Shown here in pieces: positions 7,514 through 13,015 of a stretch of DNA of 13,015 bases. The notes under the pieces were generated by a model. The model worked only from the letters and a program-made list of their open reading frames with translations, did not search any database and was not told where the DNA came from. Origin of the DNA: an uncultured Eubacteriales bacterium (GTDB taxonomy: Bacteria; Bacillota; Clostridia; Oscillospirales; Oscillospiraceae). The stretch spans positions 1-13,015 of the forward strand of contig CAJKNS010000048.1 of NCBI GenBank assembly GCA_905201305.1, written 5' to 3'. Within the stretch, counting starts at the first letter, position 1. Each line of letters starts with the position of its first letter. The translations under genes were made by a program, and so were the position numbers.

Positions 7514-7520
7514 CTCCTTT
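7514..7520 (-). promoter_or_regulatory. Ribosome binding site deciding a GTG start
   Basis: AAAGGAG on the minus strand is 10 bases from GTG 7503 and one base from GTG 7512, so 7503 is the likelier start. Confidence 0.6.
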
Positions 7521-7541
7521 CGCCTTTTTAGCTTCAGTTAG

Positions 7542-7570
7542 AGTGTAGCGGTTTTTAGGTGGGATTTCCC
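7542..7570 (-). promoter_or_regulatory. Candidate activator-dependent promoter of the minus-strand operon
   Basis: TACACT on the minus strand (7542-7547) is a plausible -10 box about 40 bases before the GTG start. At the 17-base spacing the -35 position (7565-7570) reads GGGAAA, which is not a sigma-A -35, and it falls inside the half-site cluster at 7556-7586. A promoter with a poor -35 box covered by a regulator site is the usual look of an activator-dependent promoter. This is inferred only. Confidence 0.28.
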
Positions 7571-7586
7571 CCTACTTTTGGATAGG
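7556..7586. promoter_or_regulatory. Candidate operator: TAGG/CCTA half-site cluster
   Basis: The 19-base imperfect palindrome TAGGTGGGATTTCCCCCTA (7556-7574; 7 of 9 arm positions pair) is followed by a further TAGG at 7583-7586, giving CCTA-8 bases-TAGG as a second inverted pair. It lies between the two divergent operons and over the presumed -35 of the minus-strand one. The natural candidate ligand is the NarL/LuxR-type regulator encoded at 10353-10982, whose family binds short inverted repeats as dimers. Not proven. Confidence 0.38.
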
Positions 7587-7685
7587 TTCCAACAGATTAA
7601 AAGAGTTTCCTGAGATTTTGACCGTAACCATGGGGGCATACGGGCGCTGGAGGGGTGCTTTCTGTGTTTGTGAACACCCGAAACG

Positions 7686-7714
7686 TTGCAATGCCAAAGG
7701 GAATATGCTATACT
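7686..7714 (+). promoter_or_regulatory. Sigma-A-like promoter of the sensor/regulator operon
   Basis: TTGCAA (7686-7691), a 17-base spacer and TATACT (7709-7714) lie 41 bases before the ATG at 7756. A perfect small palindrome, GTGTTTGTGAACAC (7664-7677), sits just upstream of the -35 and could be a regulator site or chance. Confidence 0.7.
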
Positions 7715-7740
7715 GCGCTCAGAGAGCCCTGTATGAGAAC

Positions 7741-7746
7741 GGAGGA
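7741..7746 (+). promoter_or_regulatory. Ribosome binding site deciding the sensor start
   Basis: GGAGGA lies 9 bases before ATG 7756 and downstream of the promoter at 7686-7714. The frame extends back to an ATG at 7618, but that lies upstream of the promoter, so the longer form is rejected. Confidence 0.8.
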
Positions 7747-7755
7747 GCTACGTCT

Positions 7756-9399
7756 ATGAGAAAAGCAAAGCTTCGGCGGCTCGCCCCCTATCTCGGAGCA
7801 TTACCGCTGATCCTGATTGCCATGCTGATCCGCTATGTAGGCTGGACCTATGACGGTGCCCCAGGCTGGCTCCGGCTGGTACGCAGCGGGATTTACATTG
7901 GAATGATCGCAGTGTGGGGCATTTCCCTGCACCGGCGGATCCTTCAGAATCAAACTCGGCGGTATCTCGCTGCCATTGCGGGTCTGATGGTGCTGTGGCT
8001 GGCATTGCGGACGGTGAAATACTCCATACATAATATGGATGCGGAGCGTTATCTGTGGTATTTCTACTATCTGCCCATGCTGCTGATCCCCACATTTTCC
8101 ATTGCAGCGGCGATGAGCCTGGGAAAGCCGGAGGACTATCGACTGCCGCGCTGGCTGGGCATTTTATGTATTCCGGCTCTGGTGCTGCTGGCGCTGGTAC
8201 TGACCAACGATGCCCATCAGCTGGTATTTCGGTTCCCAGAGGGGCTGATGTCGGATTGGGAATACAGCTATGGAACCGGCTATTATGTGGTGGCTGGATG
8301 GGAAGGGATCTGTGCGCTGCTGGCGCTGGGAATCATCCTCTATAAGTGCCGAATTCCCCATACGAATGTTTTCCTATGGCTGCCTACGATTCCATTTGCC
8401 ATGGCGATTGCCTACTCGGTTTGCTATGTCCGGGGTGTGTATTGGGTCTGGCTGCTGGCGGGAGATATTACCGTGTCTCTGTGCCTGCTGATTGCGGCGA
8501 TTTTTGAAAGCTGCATTCAATGCCGGCTGATTCTATCCAATCAGGGCTATGAAACGCTGATGGCGCTGATTACGGTGCCTACCCAGATTACAGACAAACA
8601 GTATAAAGCCCGCTATGCTTCCGGGACGGTCAGTCCGCTTTCCACCGAAGCCATGAACGCGGCGGTTTCCGCTCCCTATGCCGTGGATCCCCACACGCTG
8701 CTCAAAGGGCATTCGGTGGAACAGGGCTATGTGTTCTGGCAGGAGGATATCACAAATCTGGTGGAGGTAACGGACGCCTTGCAAATCACCCAAGCTGAGC
8801 TTCGGGACACCGGCGACCTATTAAAGGCGGAAAGCGATCAGAAAGCCCGTTGGCTCCGGATCACCGAGCAGAACCGGCTCTACGACCTCATCGAGCAGCA
8901 GACCTCCCACCAAATGCAGCTGCTGGAGCGGCTGCTGGAGGAGCTGCGGCAGACAACTGAATTATCCTACGCCAAGGAGATTTTGGGTCAGATCGTGGTC
9001 ATTGGCACCTATATCAAGCGCCGAAGCAACCTGATTTTCGCCTCCAATCAGCGCAGGAGCATTGCGGCAGAGGAGCTGGGACTGTGTTTAAACGAGTCCG
9101 TTGCCAATCTCCGGCTCTATGGGGCAGACTGTCAGGCAAATTTGGAGCTGGAGGGACAGCTTCAGCAGGAAACGGCATATGCAGTCTATGATATGTTTGA
9201 AGCAGTGGTGGAGGCTGCACTGCCGGGGCTGTCTTCCCTGTTATTCCATGCGGGAGAGCAGGATCAATTGATTTCGGTACACATTGGCGTATTAGGCGGC
9301 AGAGATTATGCCGAAATGCTGGAGCGATTCCCACAAATAAACTTGGAAACAGACGAAGATGGCATTTGCTATTTCAGCTGCACACTGGAAGGGGGGTAG
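7756..9399 (+). CDS. 7TM sensor with degenerate kinase core
   Basis: A 547-residue protein with about seven membrane helices in residues 10-255, ending near AIFESCIQC. The LTNDAHQLVFRFP motif (about 149-161), seen at this place in the histidine-kinase N-terminal 7TM family, is present. A PAS-like or linker section (about 262-335, with YETLMALITVPTQITD and YVFWQEDITNL) follows, then a coiled segment (about 336-400) and a region with IGTYIKRRSNLIF (about 416-428) and NLRLYG (451-456). No His box of the H-D/E-x-x-G type, no N-box (E-x3-N), and no DxGxG or GxGL motif is visible, so it probably cannot bind ATP or autophosphorylate. The next gene, 6 bases on, encodes a soluble kinase, so this looks like a membrane sensor that controls a separate kinase. 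Similar degenerate sensors occur in Clostridia. Its ligand is unknown. Confidence 0.8.
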   Translation: MRKAKLRRLAPYLGALPLILIAMLIRYVGWTYDGAPGWLRLVRSGIYIGMIAVWGISLHRRILQNQTRRYLAAIAGLMVLWLALRTVKYSIHNMDAERYLWYFYYLPMLLIPTFSIAAAMSLGKPEDYRLPRWLGILCIPALVLLALVLTNDAHQLVFRFPEGLMSDWEYSYGTGYYVVAGWEGICALLALGIILYKCRIPHTNVFLWLPTIPFAMAIAYSVCYVRGVYWVWLLAGDITVSLCLLIAAIFESCIQCRLILSNQGYETLMALITVPTQITDKQYKARYASGTVSPLSTEAMNAAVSAPYAVDPHTLLKGHSVEQGYVFWQEDITNLVEVTDALQITQAELRDTGDLLKAESDQKARWLRITEQNRLYDLIEQQTSHQMQLLERLLEELRQTTELSYAKEILGQIVVIGTYIKRRSNLIFASNQRRSIAAEELGLCLNESVANLRLYGADCQANLELEGQLQQETAYAVYDMFEAVVEAALPGLSSLLFHAGEQDQLISVHIGVLGGRDYAEMLERFPQINLETDEDGICYFSCTLEGG

Positions 9400-9405
9400 A
9401 ACCGT

Positions 9406-10356
9406 ATGAATATTATCAAGGAGAGCTTTGATAATCTGCCCATGGCGCTGTGCTTTTTCAACCGACGCGGCATTGCCTGCCTGGTGAACCGCCGCATGCT
9501 TTGGGTCAGCACCCAGCTGCTGGGCAGCAGTGTCCAAACACTTTCGGAGCTGGAGCAGGCGCTTGAATCACCGCCGGATACCGTGGCGCAGCTGAGTACC
9601 CAGCCGCCTACCTACCGCTTTCCGGACGGCTCAATTTTACGGTTTACCCAGGAAGTGATACAAGATGCTGAAGGAGACCAATATACCCAGGTGACGGCAT
9701 CGGACGTGACGGAGCTGGTTCAGAAGCAGTATGCGTTGGCAGCGGAAAACCAGAGACTGGAGGATGCCAATCAGCGATTACGGCAGCTGATGGAACGGAT
9801 GCCGGAGATTGTCCGGGAGGAGGAAATCCTCACCATGAAAATGCAGATTCACGACGATATCGGTCACAGTATCCTCTCCGCCCGCCGTGCGCTGCTTCAG
9901 GAGTCGGATCTTCATACCATTCAGGAAAACGCCGCCGTCTGGGAAAAGTCCATTTCTCTGCTCCAGCGGGCAAACCGCATGCCGCAGCCGGACGATGCAC
10001 TGGAATATGCCATCAGCCGTGGAAAAGCCCTTGGTGTCCAGGTGGTTCTGGAGGGAACGCTGCCAACTGCGGTCCAAAACCGGCAGCTGCTGGCGCTGGC
10101 GCTCAGCGAATGCGTCACCAACTGTGTGCGCCATGCCGGAGGATCGGAGCTGTATGTCCGTCTGCGCTGCGCCGGAAATACATTGACCGTTACCATTACC
10201 AATAACGGCGCAATACCGGAGGAAACAATTCGGGAGGGCGGCGGACTGTCTGCGCTGCGCCGAAAAATTGCCGCTGCCGGTGGTCATATGACCGTCTATA
10301 GCCGCCCCAGGTTTGCGCTGGTGGTGATGCTGCCCAGCAAGGAGGATAACCAATGA
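9406..10356 (+). CDS. Soluble PAS-domain histidine kinase (HisKA_3 type)
   Basis: A 316-residue protein without membrane helices. The N-terminal part (about 1-104) is PAS-like (SFDNLPMALCFFNRRGIACLVN..., VTASDVTELVQ), followed by a coiled stretch (about 105-140) and the His box QIHDDIGHSILSAR, with H149 the likely phosphorylation site. This type is typical of NarX/LiaS-class kinases. The ATP-binding domain shows the N-box SECVTNCVRHA (N239). The usual D-x-G is TNNG (266-268), an Asn variant common in clostridial kinases. A GGGLSALRRKI segment (about 278-288) follows, as in GxGL boxes. A ribosome site GGAAGGGGGG precedes the ATG, 6 bases after the sensor stop. It overlaps the regulator gene by four bases (ATGA). 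It should autophosphorylate and phosphorylate the next gene's product. Confidence 0.88.
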   Translation: MNIIKESFDNLPMALCFFNRRGIACLVNRRMLWVSTQLLGSSVQTLSELEQALESPPDTVAQLSTQPPTYRFPDGSILRFTQEVIQDAEGDQYTQVTASDVTELVQKQYALAAENQRLEDANQRLRQLMERMPEIVREEEILTMKMQIHDDIGHSILSARRALLQESDLHTIQENAAVWEKSISLLQRANRMPQPDDALEYAISRGKALGVQVVLEGTLPTAVQNRQLLALALSECVTNCVRHAGGSELYVRLRCAGNTLTVTITNNGAIPEETIREGGGLSALRRKIAAAGGHMTVYSRPRFALVVMLPSKEDNQ

Positions 10357-10982
10357 AGCAGGTTATGATCGTGGAGGATCAGAAGATGATCCGCAGCCTT
10401 TTGGAGAGCTATATTGAAAAGGAACCGGGCTATCAGGTGGCTGCTTCTATCCCTGGGGCAAATCAGGCGCCGGGACTCTGCGACACCATGGGGATTGACC
10501 TGATTCTCATGGATGTGCAGACGGAGCACCGGGAAAATGGACTTTCTGCCGTGGAAAAGATCAAAGCGCGTCATCCGGATATCAAAATTGTAGTGGTTAC
10601 GTCGCTGCTGGACTATGAGGTGCTCTCTCGTGCAAAGACCGCAGGTGCGGATAGTCTCTGGTATAAGGACAGCACCCAGGAGGCACTCATGGACGTGGTG
10701 CGAAAAACCGCCGACGGGGCGCATATTTTCCCGGATTGCCCGCCTGCGGTGGAGATTGGCACCGCAAAGAGCACGGAGTTTACCAAAGCAGAGCGGAAGG
10801 TGCTCCGGTATCTGGTGCGGGGGTTTTCTTACGGGAAAATTGCCGAGACCATGGGGATAGAGGTGACCACGGTAAAATATCACGTCACAAATATGCTCCA
10901 GAAAACCAATTTGGAGAATAAGCTCCAGCTGGCACTGGCGGTGAGCGATGCAAAGATGATTGCAGATCTGGCAGAGGAGTAA
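10353..10982 (+). CDS. NarL/LuxR-family response regulator
   Basis: A 209-residue regulator of normal family length. The receiver domain (about 1-120) has the acidic pair E8-D9, phosphoacceptor D54 (LILMDVQ), T83 and K105 (LWYKDS), all in canonical positions. The C-terminal LuxR-type helix-turn-helix spans about 143-198 (FTKAERKVLRYLVRGFSYGKIAE, VTTVKYHVTNMLQKTNLENKLQL). It should bind DNA as a dimer once phosphorylated. The start ATG overlaps the kinase stop by four bases, so levels of the two are coupled. The likely targets are this operon and the divergent SPFH/TPM/zinc-ribbon operon, based on position and the half-site cluster at 7556-7586. In the pspA/lia-like systems, the nearest analogues are LiaR and VraR. 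Confidence 0.92.
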   Translation: MKQVMIVEDQKMIRSLLESYIEKEPGYQVAASIPGANQAPGLCDTMGIDLILMDVQTEHRENGLSAVEKIKARHPDIKIVVVTSLLDYEVLSRAKTAGADSLWYKDSTQEALMDVVRKTADGAHIFPDCPPAVEIGTAKSTEFTKAERKVLRYLVRGFSYGKIAETMGIEVTTVKYHVTNMLQKTNLENKLQLALAVSDAKMIADLAEE

Positions 10983-10983
10983 C

Positions 10984-11076
10984 GACAGAGTGCGAATAAG
11001 ATTGCCCCTTGACGCCGAAGACGCACTGGGCAAGAGAATTGATCTGATTACCGTGAGTTCCCTGCGCCAGTGTTAA
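10984..11076 (+). pseudogene. Possible C-terminal remnant of an MNT-type nucleotidyltransferase
   Basis: Directly after the regulator stop, one frame reads 30 residues ending at TAA 11074-11076, with EDALGKRIDLITVSSLRQC. The pattern E-x2-LG-x-(K/R)-(I/V)-DL-(I/V)-T-x2-SLR is what small minimal-nucleotidyltransferase proteins carry near strand 5 and the C-terminus. There is no start codon, ribosome site or catalytic G-S-x-D motif, so at most it is a scar. It could also be chance. Confidence 0.28.
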
Positions 11077-11233
11077 AGCGCATTTGCGGCGGGGGGGCAA
11101 AAGCCAGTAATGCCTGACCCACCAGCGGAAAAACGTTGGCACAGTAGGAGGAATGATCTAAAACACCTACACTGGGAACAACGCTACTGCGTTCCATTGT
11201 CGCACCTAGGATGGCATACCGACTCCCGCAATG
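11077..11233. other. Non-coding stretch before terminator
   Basis: No convincing gene is seen. A minus-strand frame (11254-11048, 68 codons) is open and includes VGVLDHSSYCANVFPLVGQ, but has no ribosome site and begins inside the terminator hairpin. An AGGAGG at about 11149 is followed by ATG-ATC-TAA only. A GC-rich run (GGCGGGGGGG near 11087-11096) and short stems around 11160-11215 are present. This could be an untranslated 3' region of the sensor/regulator operon or an intergenic repeat. Confidence 0.35.
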
Positions 11234-11271
11234 AAAAAGCCGCTGATTTCGCAAGAAATCAGCGGCTTTTT
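11234..11271 (+). terminator. Strong bidirectional rho-independent terminator
   Basis: A perfect 17-bp stem (11234-11250 with 11255-11271), GCAA loop, five A's on the left and five T's on the right, so it can act on both strands. It should end the sensor/kinase/regulator transcript about 250 bases after the regulator stop. Confidence 0.92.
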
Positions 11272-11362
11272 GTATACGTGAATTGTCAAGTCAAGTGCAA
11301 CAGAACGGAAAAATGATAAAGAGAACGGCACACCTGTCCATGTAGTACAGTCCATACTGGCA

Positions 11363-11390
11363 TTGTTTTTTCTCGAAATTGTAATAATAT
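11363..11390 (+). promoter_or_regulatory. Possible promoter before the 11421 ORF
   Basis: TTGTTT (11363-11368), a 16-base spacer and TAATAT (11385-11390) lie 30 bases before the ATG at 11421. The -35 match is weak. The rest of 11272-11420 holds no gene. Confidence 0.35.
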
Positions 11391-11420
11391 TTTGACATCA
11401 TACGAATTGGAGGACCGAAC

Positions 11421-11897
11421 ATGGCAGAGCGATCCATTGAAAAAGGGCGCGGAATGAGTCCCATCCGTGGGTATCCGCCTCTGATGCGCAAGGAAAATCA
11501 AACGCCCCGGCTGTTTGCTGTTGCTGGCTTTTCCGTGATCAACGATTCGGCAGAGTTTATTGCCTCCATTCAAGGGGACATCTCCGATCCTTCGGAGCAA
11601 TGCGCTGTTTCTGCCGCCTCAGAGATGATTGCCGCACGGCTTCATGACTTTGGGCAGATTGTTCCCATTCGGCTGTCCAACGAATTTCAAGCCTGGCGGA
11701 TTGAGCTGTCCGGGGATTCTCCATTGCTGGACCGTTCGATAGGGCTTATGCTGGATTACAAGGTTTTAGAGGAGTTGGCGGCACAAATTCTGACAAGACT
11801 GAGCCTTGTCGTCCAATTCGTTGTCAGTTCCGTGTACCCGGACACCGATGACATTTGCTCAACAAGCAGGACTGGTATGTTGGCTATAACGCCATGA
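11421..11897 (+). CDS. Unrecognised protein, probably with a disrupted 3' end
   Basis: The ATG has GGAGG 7 bases upstream, a strong sign of real translation. The frame gives 158 residues. About 1-32 is basic and Pro/Arg-rich (ERSIEKGRG, PIRGYPPLMRKEN), and about 33-135 looks like a folded alpha/beta region (LFAVAGFSVINDSAEFIASI, QIVPIRLSNEFQAWRIELSG, DYKVLEELAAQI). No known family is recognised. After about residue 133 the frame becomes unconvincing (Ser/Thr-rich), and a protein-like tail with an NTF2-family C-terminal signature continues in another frame from about 11852. The natural C-terminus is therefore probably lost, by a deletion joining two genes or by a frameshift. No membrane helices or signal peptide are seen. 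Confidence 0.5.
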   Translation: MAERSIEKGRGMSPIRGYPPLMRKENQTPRLFAVAGFSVINDSAEFIASIQGDISDPSEQCAVSAASEMIAARLHDFGQIVPIRLSNEFQAWRIELSGDSPLLDRSIGLMLDYKVLEELAAQILTRLSLVVQFVVSSVYPDTDDICSTSRTGMLAITP

Positions 11898-12001
11898 CTC
11901 CAACCATTGACTATCCAAAGCTGCCGGAACCCTATGACCACTGGACCCCGGAGGACTCCTATTTTGAGTTCGTCAATACGGATAATCCACCGGTAGAATG
12001 A
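11852..12001 (+). pseudogene. Orphan C-terminal tail of an NTF2/SnoaL-like protein
   Basis: This frame runs from after a TGA at 11849-11851 to TGA 11999-12001 and reads NKQDWYVGYNAMTPTID then LPEPYDHWTPEDSYFEF. It has no start codon of its own near its beginning. The string PYDHW-x-PE-x-SY-x2-F recurs at the C-terminus of the next gene (near 12694-12740), so the two are homologous tails. In NTF2/SnoaL-like proteins a Pro-rich tail of this shape closes the domain. The body of this copy is missing. Confidence 0.5.
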
Positions 12002-12771
12002 GAGGAATGGACATTATCGGGCGGTAGAAACCTATAAGGTTTTTGCCGATGCCGCCATGATGCAGGACTATCCCGGAGATAAAGCCATCCGTATGGCTAC
12101 GCACTGCGACTGGGATCACATGCGACCGAGACATGTCTACACCGAGGAAGACTATCAGAACATTGTAACACTGTGGAAAAACGAGGAAATCCGAGGCAGC
12201 CCGAAAAAACTACCATGTGGATACGCCGGAGGGCGCTGCAGCGGGCTACCGGGTTATTCATGTTCTCGGTTCTCCCTATATTGAAATCGCGGCAGACCGG
12301 AAAACTGCCCAGGGAATCTGGATGTCCTTCTCCTTTATGTCCAACATCGGTGCCGATGGCACCGGAAATCCGTCCTATGTGCTGCAGAGATTCTCCGGAG
12401 AATTTCTGCGTGAGGCGGATAAATGGCGGCTGTGGCATATCCGGGACTATACAGACGTACACATGAAAATTGACACACCGCTGGAGAACACGGAAACTGT
12501 TCAGTGGAACGCAGACGGAACACCCGTGGAACAAATGGGACCGCCGGTTGGCACTGGTCGTGAGAATCAGCAAGGAAACACGCCTCCTCCACCGACTCCG
12601 GAGTACGGAGATAAGATTCGAAAGATACTCCTGGAAAGCGCCAACGTCTATCAGCCCTGGACCCATACCGTCAATGAACCGTATATCCCCCAGCCCTATG
12701 ACCATTGGAAGCCGGAGCAGAGCTACATTCAGTTTATTCCGGAGCATCGAAAAAACGACTTCCAGCTATAA
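11997..12771 (+). pseudogene. Frameshifted, 5'-truncated NTF2/SnoaL-like gene
   Basis: An open frame from 11997 (after TAG 11994-11996) reads GHYRAVETYKVFADAAMMQD through WKNEEIRGSP, then goes wrong at the six-A run 12204-12209. Dropping one A restores NYHVDTPEGAAAGYRVIHV and the frame continues to TAA 12769-12771. The rebuilt product has about 257 residues with a cone-like alpha+beta pattern (AVETYKVFADAAMM helices; YRVIHVLGSPYIEI, GIWMSFSFMSN, EFLREADKWRLWHIRDY strands), a Pro/Asn-rich insert (about 12550-12600) and the PQPYDHWKPEQSYIQF tail. NTF2-like proteins of this type include small-molecule isomerases, hydratases and binding proteins. Catalytic residues cannot be assigned. There is no good start or ribosome site at the 5' end. 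An ATG at 12057 could give only a short product. Confidence 0.55.
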
Positions 12772-12774
12772 ATG

Positions 12775-12821
12775 ACCGAGTCCCGCTTTTCGAACAATTT
12801 CATCGAAAAGTGGGACTCGGT
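12775..12821. terminator. Long hairpin after the NTF2-like pseudogene
   Basis: Arms 12775-12793 and 12803-12821 pair over 19 positions with a single mismatch (a G-T wobble in RNA), loop of 9. It starts 3 bases after the TAA. Neither side has a strong T-run, so termination strength is uncertain, but position and stem length favour a terminator for the plus strand. Confidence 0.5.
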
Positions 12822-12834
12822 CTCTGAGCAAAAG

Positions 12835-12868
12835 GGACGGCGCAGCAGCCAAAGCCACTGCGCCGTCC
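12835..12868 (-). terminator. Terminator of the SLH-domain gene
   Basis: An 11-bp perfect GC-rich stem (12835-12845 with 12858-12868) is followed on the minus strand by CTTTTG. It lies 12 bases after the stop of the minus-strand SLH gene. Confidence 0.7.
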
Positions 12869-12880
12869 AATTTGTTTCAC

Positions 12881-13015
12881 TTAAACTCCAACCTTGCAGC
12901 GCCAAAGGAAGGTCACAATCTGCGCTCTAGTGCAATTCGCGTTGGGGCTGAATGTCGTGCTGCCGGTTCCCTTGGTGATCTCCTCCCGGACTGCCCACAG
13001 AACCGCGTCTGCATA
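12881..13015 (-). CDS. C-terminal end of an SLH-domain surface protein (partial)
   Basis: Forty-four residues and a TAA are visible: the last part of an S-layer-homology domain, with YADAVLWAVREEITKGTG, TTFSPNANCTRAQIVTFLWR and a four-residue end. The ITKG-x-G-x3-F-x-P-x3-CTRAQ core is diagnostic of SLH domains, which bind secondary cell-wall polymers and hold proteins on the Gram-positive surface. The gene starts outside the window, so the rest of the protein is unknown. It is convergent with the pseudogene block and has its own terminator (12835-12868). Confidence 0.9.
   Translation of the reverse strand, partial: YADAVLWAVREEITKGTGSTTFSPNANCTRAQIVTFLWRCKVGV

Noticed and set aside
7618..7755. 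An N-terminal extension of the 7TM sensor
   Set aside because: It would start upstream of the -35/-10 boxes and has no ribosome site. The ATG at 7756 has GGAGGA at good spacing.
10296..11033. A 245-codon minus-strand frame opposite the response regulator
   Set aside because: The regulator has all receiver and helix-turn-helix residues. The antisense frame has no start signal or recognisable domain.
12097..12747. A 216-codon minus-strand frame opposite the NTF2-like pseudogene
   Set aside because: The plus-strand reading has a homologous tail elsewhere in the window and family-like patterns, so the minus-strand frame is a shadow.

Overview
The window looks like a chromosomal segment of a Gram-positive gut-type Clostridium relative (Oscillospiraceae/Ruminococcaceae-like). 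I base this on strong GGAGG-type ribosome sites, sigma-A-like promoter boxes, moderately high GC with AT-rich intergenic gaps, a lipoprotein signal, and an SLH domain of the clostridial 'TRAQIVTFLWR' type at the right edge. Species cannot be named from the sequence alone.

Positions 62-7503 hold one minus-strand operon of seven genes. In transcription order they are: a degenerate receiver-like protein (7503-7120), an SPFH protein with four C-terminal zinc ribbons (7085-5628), a small four-helix membrane protein (5576-5163), a DUF4428-type zinc-finger protein (5143-4361), a large lipoprotein with two DUF5067-like domains (4317-2740), a zinc-ribbon protein with a C-terminal membrane anchor (2667-1585), and a secreted, membrane-anchored TPM-domain protein (1571-120). 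A perfect 16-bp hairpin with a T-run (62-99) closes it. The SPFH, zinc-ribbon-plus-anchor and TPM trio matches the architecture of YdjI, YdjG and YdjH from the Bacillus subtilis pspA-ydjGHI envelope-stress operon. Here there is no pspA, and the other four genes are additions.

Positions 7756-10982 hold a divergent plus-strand operon with a good sigma-A-like promoter (7686-7714). It encodes a 7TM sensor whose kinase core is degenerate, a soluble PAS histidine kinase with an intact His box and ATP-binding N-box, and a canonical NarL/LuxR-type response regulator. Spacings of 6 bp and a 4-bp overlap indicate translational coupling. The shared region 7504-7685 contains a cluster of TAGG/CCTA half-sites placed where an activator of the minus-strand operon would sit. 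My reading is that the membrane sensor passes a signal to the soluble kinase, which phosphorylates the regulator, which switches on the SPFH/TPM/zinc-ribbon operon. This is inference from layout.

Positions 10983-12771 look like a decay zone: a possible nucleotidyltransferase C-terminal remnant, a strong bidirectional terminator (11234-11271), an unrecognised ORF with a good ribosome site (11421), an out-of-frame C-terminal tail of an NTF2/SnoaL-like protein, and a second NTF2-like gene that is 5'-truncated and frameshifted at an A-run. Positions 12775-13015 hold two hairpins and the C-terminal end of a minus-strand SLH-domain protein that runs off the window. No rRNA, tRNA, CRISPR array or intact mobile element was seen.
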